DNA of 7,847 bases from contig CALCUQ010000409.1 of NCBI GenBank assembly GCA_937906795.1, positions 1 to 7,847 on the forward strand, given 5' to 3'. This stretch comes from an uncultured Bacteroidales bacterium (lineage in GTDB: Bacteria; Bacteroidota; Bacteroidia; Bacteroidales; UBA932). Below, piece after piece: positions 1 through 5,785 of this stretch. The position numbers and the translations under genes were made by a program. Each line of letters starts with the position of its first letter. The stretch's first letter is position 1. Below the pieces are notes generated by a model. That model did no database searches, was not told the origin of the DNA, and saw only the letters and a program-made list of their open reading frames with translations.

Positions 1-951
1 AATATCCTGATGCACGATCATTGGGCTATTTTGGCAGCTTCTTTTTTCGGGAAGATTCTTTTTCTGGATATTCATTGGGCAAGCATCTATACAAAGTCCG
101 CAACTTGAACATGAATAGATTTCTGCTTCTGCCAAGCCTTTTCTAGGTGTTCTTACGTGTAATCCTGCATTCTTCAAAAGAATGAACAAAGCTTCTGTTG
201 GGATATGCATGTATCTGCTGAACGGCAGACACAAAAAGAAAACACCAAGTACGGTTGAATATGCCCACCAAGTTGGCAAAATGTGATAGTCATTGCTCAA
301 AAAGCTGGCAAACAACCAGTTCATTGGTTTGGTAAGAAAACTTCCTCCTGCAATTCCAGCAGTAAAACTTTCTGCCAACAGTCTTAGAGGAAATATACTC
401 CACAAACAAATCAGGGCAACTCTGTCTGCAAAACAAGGTTTGGTTGTTCTTCTCATTCCCAATGCTGTTGATCTTATTCTCTTGTACATTGCCAATCCTA
501 CACCACTTAAAACAACCAACAGGAAAAAGTCCATTAAAAAGAAAAAGAATGCCCCTTTTAAAGATACATCTCCTTGTTGTTTTACAAAGTATCTGAAGAA
601 TATGGGGTAGTATAGGTTTCCCATTTTTTGTGGTACATAAAGAAATACCTCTATGTGACCTATGACAATAAGCATAAACCATCCAAATGCTATACTTGCA
701 TGCATATAGCCAAGTAAAATGTTTCTTTTGAAAATTTTCACATGCAATAAGCAGTCGCAGATGATATCTCTTATATTCTTATATATAATTTTAGGTGTTA
801 TAAGGGATATAAAAAACTTTTTCAGATCCTCTTTTGGAATATTCATGAACAATCTTATGATTGCAATAATCAGATAGGTAAATATAAAATACATTCCTAT
901 AAGAAAAGGCAATACAAAATTGTCGTATCCACCTACTATTCTTTCAATCAT
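1..951 (-). CDS. HdrE/NarI-like cytochrome b fused to a 4Fe-4S domain (partial, C-terminus beyond window)
   Basis: The frame is open from the ATG at 951 to the window edge, giving 317 visible residues with no stop. Seen: about five hydrophobic segments (near residues 13-36, 78-104, 133-156, 177-200, 228-248). Histidines that could bind heme are H84 and H99 in the second segment and H249 in PFSRYMH, a motif style of NarI, DsrM and HdrE cytochromes. A [4Fe-4S] motif follows on the cytoplasmic side: CSSCGLCIDACP, with C281, C284, C287 and C291. Known: such proteins pass electrons between soluble Fe-S/flavin partners and membrane quinone; relatives include QmoC, DsrM and the EtfAB:menaquinone oxidoreductase EMO, the last with C-terminal CCG domains. 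Whether this protein has a CCG (HdrD-like) part cannot be seen. The ATG overlaps the stop of the preceding gene by one base (TAATG), which implies translational coupling. Inferred role: membrane anchor and quinone site of the Hdr-like complex. Confidence 0.85.
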   Translation of the reverse strand, partial: MIERIVGGYDNFVLPFLIGMYFIFTYLIIAIIRLFMNIPKEDLKKFFISLITPKIIYKNIRDIICDCLLHVKIFKRNILLGYMHASIAFGWFMLIVIGHIEVFLYVPQKMGNLYYPIFFRYFVKQQGDVSLKGAFFFFLMDFFLLVVLSGVGLAMYKRIRSTALGMRRTTKPCFADRVALICLWSIFPLRLLAESFTAGIAGGSFLTKPMNWLFASFLSNDYHILPTWWAYSTVLGVFFLCLPFSRYMHIPTEALFILLKNAGLHVRTPRKGLAEAEIYSCSSCGLCIDACPMNIQKKNLPEKRSCQNSPMIVHQDI

Positions 952-1277
952 TACTCTTGATAAATTTTACAAATTGAAATAATAAGATTTCTTGTGTTGA
1001 TTGCCCTTGGACACACCATAGAGCATTTGCCGCAAAGCAAACATCCTTTTAGCATATCCAAAGCTGTCTTTTCCTGGCCATTCTGTAATGCCAGTATAGC
1101 AGAGCGGACACTGGTTTTTGTAAACTTGCCAGCTGTACAACTTGCGGTGCAACTTCCGCATGCCATGCATTTGAGTACATCCGGCTCAAGGTTAACCAGT
1201 GCTTCAAATCTTTTTTTATTGAATTTATCCAAATCTATACGAGAACTTGGAGTTAATGCATACCCAAATTTGTTCAT
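951..1277 (-). CDS. hdrC: small HdrC-like protein with two 4Fe-4S motifs
   Basis: A 108-residue soluble protein that is little more than a dicluster ferredoxin domain. Seen: first motif CMACGSCTASCT (C37, C40, C43, C47; the usual final Pro is Thr) and second motif CLLCGKCSMVCP (C79, C82, C85, C89). The spacing between motifs is typical of HdrC. HdrC relays electrons between the flavin subunit HdrA and the HdrB active site or a membrane partner. It starts 3 nt after the upstream hdrA-like stop and overlaps the following cytochrome gene by one base. It is therefore most likely the wire between the flavoprotein and the membrane subunit; QmoC carries such a domain fused to its cytochrome, whereas here the two are separate. 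This is the second HdrC-like gene in the operon and is much shorter than the one at 3406-4101. Confidence 0.88.
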   Translation of the reverse strand: MNKFGYALTPSSRIDLDKFNKKRFEALVNLEPDVLKCMACGSCTASCTAGKFTKTSVRSAILALQNGQEKTALDMLKGCLLCGKCSMVCPRAINTRNLIISICKIYQE

Positions 1278-1280
1278 ATA

Positions 1281-2303
1281 TTATTTGTATAAATAGTTGT
1301 GGATTTGAATAACTGCGGCTCTTGCCTCATGTAGTGTGTCAGGTATTGTTTTTGGACCTGTACAAGCTCCTGCATAGAATACACCATTGCTTTCGCTCTC
1401 CTGTAGCTGATATATTGAATCTTTGCAGATAAAGTACCCATCTGTATCTGTATTTACATTCATCATTTTGGCAATGTTTATACCGCTGCAACTGTTTTGC
1501 ATACCAGACATAAGTACAAGCAAATCTAATGTCACTTTTATTGGCTTTCCAGATAACGTATCCTCTGCCTTTACTATTACTTTTTTATCTTGGTCTTCAG
1601 AAACTTCTGAAACTCGGCCTCTTATAAATCTTATTCCGTAATCCTTTTGCGCATTGTAGTAAAGGTTCTCATATCCTCTTCCAAACATTCTTAAATCCAT
1701 ATAGAAGCAATATACATCTGCTTGAGGATAAAGCTGTTTTATTTCACAAGCCTGTTTTACAGCAGTTGCACAACATACTTTTGAACAGTTTCTGTTTCCT
1801 ACTTTCTCATCTCTGGATCCTACACAATGAACAAATCCAATCTTTTTATGAGTTTCATTTTCGAGTTGATTGTTAGCATGTTCTTTAAAATACTCCTCAA
1901 GATCAGCATTGGTAATAACGTTTTCATATATGCCGTAACCGTATTCTTCTTTTTTCTCTGCCTTAAACAAATCAAATCCAGTGGAGATAAGAACTGCATC
2001 TGCAAGAATTGTTATACCGTTGCTCAATATAACATTATAAGACTTCTGAAGGCTGTTAATCCTTAACACTTCTGTATTGAGAAAGTATGTAACTCCCTGT
2101 ATTTTAGATATAAGTGTAGATAAAATTTTATCGGCAGGGGTGAAATCAGGAAATAATCTGTCCCATTTTGCAAGATGGCCTCCCAACTGATTGCTTTTTT
2201 CCACAAGTATTACATTGTGTCCAAATTTTTTTAAACCTGATGCAGCTTCCAGTCCTGCCACTCCTGCACCTATTATAACTATATTTTTCATTATTGGTAT
2301 CAT
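1281..2303 (-). CDS. hdrA: HdrA-like FAD-binding oxidoreductase, short form
   Basis: A 340-residue flavoprotein. Seen: N-terminal Rossmann motif GAGVAG at residues 12-17 with an acidic residue (E35) placed to bind the ribose of FAD; the HdrA/QmoA signature CVGSRD at 160-165 followed by a cysteine group C173, C177, C178 (NCSKVCC) expected to hold an Fe-S cluster; and a C-terminal FAD motif around TGPKTIPDT (315-323). Known: HdrA splits or relays electrons through FAD in methanogen Hdr, in Qmo and in sulfur-oxidiser sHdr. Methanogen HdrA is about twice as long and carries extra ferredoxin domains; these are absent here, so the protein resembles sHdrA or QmoA. Position 2303 is the first in-frame ATG. 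A second ATG at 2291 would start MKNIVIIGAG, directly before the first beta strand, and is equally plausible; neither has a clear Shine-Dalgarno sequence. No hydrogenase or formate-dehydrogenase partner is visible, so the electron donor is unknown. Confidence 0.9.
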   Translation of the reverse strand: MIPIMKNIVIIGAGVAGLEAASGLKKFGHNVILVEKSNQLGGHLAKWDRLFPDFTPADKILSTLISKIQGVTYFLNTEVLRINSLQKSYNVILSNGITILADAVLISTGFDLFKAEKKEEYGYGIYENVITNADLEEYFKEHANNQLENETHKKIGFVHCVGSRDEKVGNRNCSKVCCATAVKQACEIKQLYPQADVYCFYMDLRMFGRGYENLYYNAQKDYGIRFIRGRVSEVSEDQDKKVIVKAEDTLSGKPIKVTLDLLVLMSGMQNSCSGINIAKMMNVNTDTDGYFICKDSIYQLQESESNGVFYAGACTGPKTIPDTLHEARAAVIQIHNYLYK

Positions 2304-2330
2304 TCAACTATATTCTATTTGACAAAGGTA

Positions 2331-3398
2331 CTACAATAGGGTGCATGTTGGTAATTCTGGCTTACCTAAATCTTTATTATTTATACCTTTATATTTATCT
2401 TGAGGATTATATGGTATTCCAATTTTATCAAGTAGAGGCTCTACACTAACCTGGTGCATTTGAAGTCCAAGATCCCAAGGATTATATCCAAGTACTAATC
2501 CGGCAACCTCTTCATATGTAAACACTGGAATGCCATGCCCGTCCTGGCCATATGTCTTCCCTTCGGTTTCTGATATAACATATTGCCATCTGTCCAAAAA
2601 GTATGGGCATCCCGGGCAGTTTGTTATTATCATATCTGGTTTGTATGGCTCCATACTTTCAAATTTTTTGTGGGTGTTTGAAAGTGAATAACCTCTGTTT
2701 GTCTTTACAAGATATTGTCTGAACCCAAATCCGCAACAGTGTCTTCTTTCTGGATAGTCTATCACTTCTCCACCCCAGGCTTCAATCATACCTGCCAATA
2801 CATAAGGATACTCTGCTCCACCAACGCTTTTGCTTGGGAACATTTTGCCATAGTGGCATCCAATATGCTCAACCACTTTTAACGGTTGCCCGGTGTGTTT
2901 GTTTATAAGTTTGTATTTTGCTTGAGCTGCAATAAGGTTCCTGTATTTATATATTATATCACTTGCATGTGCCAGATATTTTGGTTTTGCAAATTCAAGT
3001 TTGCAACTTTTCCACAAGTTTTCCTTGATTTTTGCTTCAAGCTCCGGAAATTCTCTCCATGTTTCAAGAGTTTCTGTGTATATTCCAAAAGAGGTAATGC
3101 ATGAGCAGACATAATTCTCATAGCCGTGTTTTGCCATTAGAGCAAATTGTCTGGCTACAATTGTCATTACAGTTTCCTGTGGTATGGCATCTGAGTGGTA
3201 TGCAATTCCTCCACATGTTGTGTGGTGCTCTGTCTCAAAGAAATCTCTGCCTAATTTGTTTCTGGTGATATCAAGAAAAGTTTTTTCACTTGCAGGGAAG
3301 AAACTCTGTCTGATACAGCTTCTTACATAAAAATAGTGGTCATCGGGAATCTCCTTCTGATACTCACTCCATATTTTTTGTTTTCCTTGGTATATCAT
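2331..3398 (-). CDS. hdrB: HdrB-like CCG-domain protein with a degenerate first CCG motif
   Basis: A 355-residue protein with two cysteine-rich (CCG) regions. The second is complete: C181, C221-C222 and C261-P-G-C264, the pattern that binds the noncubane [4Fe-4S] cluster cleaving disulfides in HdrB. The first is altered: C28, then T61-C62-G-G where CC is expected, then C98-S-C100 where CxxC is expected. Spacings are kept (33 and 35 residues), so the fold is probably intact while cluster binding is changed or lost. Beyond residue 300 there is a tail that I do not recognise. Known: HdrB reduces the CoM-S-S-CoB disulfide in methanogens; in bacteria the substrate differs or is unknown, and this organism is unlikely to use CoM/CoB. 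The gene lies 7 nt after the hdrC-like stop and 27 nt before the hdrA-like start. The start is supported by that spacing; no Shine-Dalgarno is seen. Confidence 0.9.
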   Translation of the reverse strand: MIYQGKQKIWSEYQKEIPDDHYFYVRSCIRQSFFPASEKTFLDITRNKLGRDFFETEHHTTCGGIAYHSDAIPQETVMTIVARQFALMAKHGYENYVCSCITSFGIYTETLETWREFPELEAKIKENLWKSCKLEFAKPKYLAHASDIIYKYRNLIAAQAKYKLINKHTGQPLKVVEHIGCHYGKMFPSKSVGGAEYPYVLAGMIEAWGGEVIDYPERRHCCGFGFRQYLVKTNRGYSLSNTHKKFESMEPYKPDMIITNCPGCPYFLDRWQYVISETEGKTYGQDGHGIPVFTYEEVAGLVLGYNPWDLGLQMHQVSVEPLLDKIGIPYNPQDKYKGINNKDLGKPELPTCTLL

Positions 3399-3405
3399 AG
3401 TACAA

Positions 3406-4101
3406 TTATCTGTTTAAATGGTCTTTCTCTGTTTCGTTAAATACTTTGTCAAAATATTCTTCTTCTGTAAGACCCATTTCTTGTGCTTTTTGCATTGAGT
3501 ATTTGTTAATCAGCTCAATTCTCTGTGTTGCTCCTGTAATATCAAAAATAGCCTTAAGTTCATCCAGATCCTTTTGTGGGATTCTTCTCAGTGCTCCGGT
3601 TCCGTCGCCATCGAGATTGGCTCCGTTACGTTCGTATACATCGTTCATGTTCTTTTCTATCCATTCCCATACAGGGCCACATTCCGGATGCATTTCATAT
3701 TTGAATGTTCTTGGGTAGACACAATATCCGTAATTGAGAATATTGCCGGACATTGTTTTTGTAATTGCATATTGTTGTCTCCCTTTTTCACTCTCTACAA
3801 AATATCCCATTTCCATAGACAGGTTTCTTAGTGCCATTATCACCAGACCAGGACCATTTTTTCTGGGACATCTGGTAAGACATGACATACATTCACCGCA
3901 ATACCAGATTGTTTCGCTTTTTAGAAGTTCTTCAATCTGGTTATCATCCTGTGATTGTACAATATCTACAATTTGTCTTGGGTCATATTTATAGAATTCT
4001 GCAGCAGGACATATAGCTGTACAAGTGCCACAGTTTATACAAGCTTTCAACCCCTCTTTTATTCTGTAGTCCTGGGTTAGTTTATCGTATAGTTTACCCA
4101 T
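3406..4101 (-). CDS. hdrC: HdrC-like 4Fe-4S dicluster protein with a long C-terminal extension
   Basis: A 231-residue protein read from the ATG at 4101. Seen: first cluster motif CINCGTCTAICP (C21, C24, C27, C31) and second CGECMSCLTRCP (C68, C71, C74, C78). After these comes a C-terminal region of about 150 residues with two further cysteines (C127, C141), a Tyr/Trp-rich patch and a charged helical tail. HdrC proteins pass electrons between HdrA and HdrB, and direct adjacency to hdrB supports this. An earlier in-frame ATG at 4149 would overlap marR by 47 nt and add 16 residues with no family character. The start at 4101 lies one base after the marR TAG stop and puts MGKLYDKL right before the ferredoxin domain, so I chose it. 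The order C-B-A-C matches the beginning of sulfur-oxidiser sHdr clusters. The extension distinguishes it from the small hdrC at 951-1277. Confidence 0.87.
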   Translation of the reverse strand: MGKLYDKLTQDYRIKEGLKACINCGTCTAICPAAEFYKYDPRQIVDIVQSQDDNQIEELLKSETIWYCGECMSCLTRCPRKNGPGLVIMALRNLSMEMGYFVESEKGRQQYAITKTMSGNILNYGYCVYPRTFKYEMHPECGPVWEWIEKNMNDVYERNGANLDGDGTGALRRIPQKDLDELKAIFDITGATQRIELINKYSMQKAQEMGLTEEEYFDKVFNETEKDHLNR

Positions 4102-4102
4102 T

Positions 4103-4576
4103 CTATTCTGTTTTATTTGTGTTATTGACAAGTTCGAGCAATTTGGCATCCTGATTCATGTTTTCTGCCATCTTTGCCAGAACTTTTATAAATATATATA
4201 ATTCGTTTTGTGGAATATCCTTTATTATGTGATTTACAGCGTCCAATGCTGTTTCTGTAACTTCATTTTTTATTATCATTGCATCCAAGCTAAGTTCTAT
4301 AAGATTTTGTCTTCTGTCTTGCTTGTTGACAACTCTTTTTACCAATCCTCTTTTTTCAAGACCATCTATCAGTTTTACAACTGAATTTTTGTCTTTAAGG
4401 ATATAATTGGCAATTTCTTGTTGGGTAAGAACACCATTATCCCATAATGCATCCATTACAAGAAACTGTTCAGGGCTTATGTTATACCCTTGTTTATGAA
4501 ATATTGATGTAAGATATTGTTTGAACCGGTTATGTACAAGATTCAAAAATACACCAACCTGTTTGTTTAGTATCAT
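4103..4576 (-). CDS. MarR-family transcriptional regulator
   Basis: A 157-residue protein of normal MarR length. Seen: N-terminal dimerisation helices (about 1-30), then a winged helix-turn-helix at about 35-96. LTQQEIANYI and the recognition helix region KNSVVKLIDGLEKRGL lead into the wing residues D87-R88-R89, the classic DRR motif; a C-terminal helix for dimerisation follows. It contains no cysteine, so it cannot sense oxidants by a thiol switch as OhrR does; a small-molecule ligand is more likely. It is the first gene of the operon and ends one base before the hdrC-like start, so it very probably controls the Hdr-like genes and itself. An inverted repeat at 4582-4601, in its own leader, is a candidate binding site. 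The inducer is not predictable from the sequence. Confidence 0.92.
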   Translation of the reverse strand: MILNKQVGVFLNLVHNRFKQYLTSIFHKQGYNISPEQFLVMDALWDNGVLTQQEIANYILKDKNSVVKLIDGLEKRGLVKRVVNKQDRRQNLIELSLDAMIIKNEVTETALDAVNHIIKDIPQNELYIFIKVLAKMAENMNQDAKLLELVNNTNKTE

Positions 4577-4581
4577 ATTAG

Positions 4582-4601
4582 ATAGTATAATCTTTTACTA
4601 T
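4582..4601. promoter_or_regulatory. inverted repeat, candidate MarR operator
   Basis: Perfect 6-bp arms ATAGTA (4582-4587) and TACTAT (4596-4601) are separated by 8 bp, 20 bp in total. The repeat lies just downstream of the -7 element of the marR operon, about where transcription should begin. A further copy of TAGTAT lies at 4569-4574, across the marR start codon. Size and position fit autoregulation by a MarR dimer. The AT-rich context means chance cannot be excluded. Confidence 0.45.
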
Positions 4602-4605
4602 TGTG

Positions 4606-4613
4606 CAAATATA
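4606..4613 (-). promoter_or_regulatory. Bacteroidetes-type -7 element for the marR-hdr operon
   Basis: On the minus strand the sequence reads TATATTTG, an exact match to the Bacteroidetes sigma-ABfr -7 consensus TAnnTTTG, 29 bp upstream of the marR ATG. No convincing TTTG -33 element is seen at the usual spacing; the -33 position falls inside the upstream terminator hairpin. Confidence 0.5.
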
Positions 4614-4616
4614 AAT

Positions 4617-4647
4617 AAAAAAGTAAGAATTCTATCTGATTCTTACT
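4617..4647 (-). terminator. intrinsic terminator of the antiporter gene
   Basis: A perfect 9-bp stem is formed by AGTAAGAAT (4622-4630) and ATTCTTACT (4639-4647) with an 8-base loop. On the minus strand it is followed by six T residues (4622 down to 4617). It begins 21 bp after the antiporter stop. The stem is A/T-rich, so termination may be leaky and could let some transcription run into the marR operon. The plus-strand side also has a T-rich run after the stem, but no plus-strand gene approaches it. Confidence 0.7.
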
Positions 4648-4668
4648 CTTTTATTATATTATCTCCAT

Positions 4669-5643
4669 TTATGTAGTCTGATAGATTGTGTATACAATAA
4701 AACTTATATATAGCAGCATTGCTATTGCTCCTTCTGCTCTGTCCATTTGTTTCTTTTTGAATGTGAATGCAAATATGAACAGCAGTATTGCAGAAATCAT
4801 TAGCATAGACAGATCCATCATAGTAATATTTTTCATTGACAGAGGATGAATGACTGCAGAACCTCCTAAGATCAAGAAAATATTGGATACGTTTGAACCA
4901 ATCACATTTCCAAGTGCCAGATCTGTGTTCTTTTTGTATGCTGCCACAACACTTGATGCAAGTTCAGGAAGTGATGTTCCACCAGCAAGAATAGTCAATG
5001 CAATTACAGTGTCTGAAACGCCAAGACTTCTGGCAATCTTGCATGCTGAATCAACAAACAAATCTCCACCCCATACCAATCCAAGTATACCACCAATTAC
5101 CATTGCAATGCATACCCATACATTTTTAGTTTTACCGGTTGGCCCTTGTGTGTTGTCTGGTTGTGTATCTGCAGATGATTTGCCTGAATATATGGTATAT
5201 GCCATAAAAATACCAAACATTGCAAGAAGCATTATTCCATGTACCCTTGTAATTATGTTTTCTGGAGTTGCGTCCAAAACTGTTCCCAGTCCCAATACCA
5301 ATACTATAAAAGATGCAACCACACTAAATGGTATATCTTTTTTGATATTATTTGATGTTAGTGCAACCGGTGTTACCAACGCTGTTACGCCCAATATAAA
5401 AAGGGTATTAAACATATTGGAGCCAACAACATTGCCAACTGCAATATCTGCGTTCCCCTCTATAGAGGAAAGGAAACTTACAACCATTTCTGGAGAAGAT
5501 GTTCCAATTCCAACAATGGTCATACCTATTATAAAATCAGACATCCCGGCTTTCTTGGCAATGGCACTGGCCCCATCAACAAGCAGATTGGCACCAAGAA
5601 GTACCAAACAAAGTCCTAAAATAAGAATCAATAAACTTAGCAT
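4669..5643 (-). CDS. yrbG: calcium/sodium antiporter, CaCA family (YrbG-like)
   Basis: A 324-residue inner-membrane exchanger, the usual length for YrbG-type proteins. Seen: about ten hydrophobic segments in two homologous halves joined by a hydrophilic loop (about 153-174). Each half has the alpha-repeat signatures: GIGTSSPE at 45-52 with GNVVGSN at 70-76, and AGGTSLPE at 220-227 with GNVIGSN at 245-251. E52 and E227 are the expected cation-binding glutamates. Known: the family exchanges Na+ (or H+) for Ca2+ across the membrane; which ions this one uses cannot be read from the sequence. The gene stands alone, with a promoter-like element at 5676-5683 and a hairpin terminator after it. It runs in the same direction as the Hdr operon but is separated from it by terminator and promoter, so a functional link is not implied. 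Confidence 0.93.
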   Translation of the reverse strand: MLSLLILILGLCLVLLGANLLVDGASAIAKKAGMSDFIIGMTIVGIGTSSPEMVVSFLSSIEGNADIAVGNVVGSNMFNTLFILGVTALVTPVALTSNNIKKDIPFSVVASFIVLVLGLGTVLDATPENIITRVHGIMLLAMFGIFMAYTIYSGKSSADTQPDNTQGPTGKTKNVWVCIAMVIGGILGLVWGGDLFVDSACKIARSLGVSDTVIALTILAGGTSLPELASSVVAAYKKNTDLALGNVIGSNVSNIFLILGGSAVIHPLSMKNITMMDLSMLMISAILLFIFAFTFKKKQMDRAEGAIAMLLYISFIVYTIYQTT

Positions 5644-5675
5644 CTTTGTAAACTCATTTAGTTTTAAAAAGAGCG

Positions 5676-5683
5676 CAAATATA
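5676..5683 (-). promoter_or_regulatory. -7 element upstream of the antiporter gene
   Basis: The minus strand reads TATATTTG, an exact match to TAnnTTTG, 32 bp upstream of the antiporter ATG. No clear -33 element is visible. It sits back-to-back with the plus-strand element at 5702-5709. Confidence 0.45.
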
Positions 5684-5701
5684 CTATAATATTATTATTG
5701 G

Positions 5702-5709
5702 TATATTTG
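5702..5709 (+). promoter_or_regulatory. -7 element upstream of the M28 peptidase gene
   Basis: The plus strand reads TATATTTG, matching TAnnTTTG, 76 bp upstream of the chosen ATG at 5786. This would give a leader of about 70 nt and would exclude most use of the earlier ATG at 5723. No convincing -33 element is seen. The rest of the 142-bp divergent gap is AT-rich with no other recognisable feature. Confidence 0.4.
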
Positions 5710-5785
5710 TATAATGTAAAAATTGGGAAATTTTCTTATCTTGGAAAAAGTTTATAAAAGTCAAACATTTTTAATATTAGATTAT

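Noticed and set aside
290..682. Minus-strand open frame of 130 codons, and a plus-strand frame at 293-610
   Set aside because: Both are shadows of the cytochrome b gene, which is open without interruption from 951 to 1 in its own frame and shows heme and Fe-S motifs.
4102..4149. Upstream start at 4149 for the first HdrC-like gene
   Set aside because: It would overlap marR by 47 nt and add residues without family character. The ATG at 4101 lies one base after the marR stop.
4850..5689. Long plus-strand open frame of 279 codons
   Set aside because: It lies antisense to the well-supported antiporter gene. Its translation is Pro/Ser/Thr-rich with no domain, as expected for the shadow of a membrane-protein gene.
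5723..5785. Upstream start at 5723 for the M28 peptidase
   Set aside because: It would place 21 residues in front of a complete lipoprotein signal peptide that begins at the ATG at 5786.
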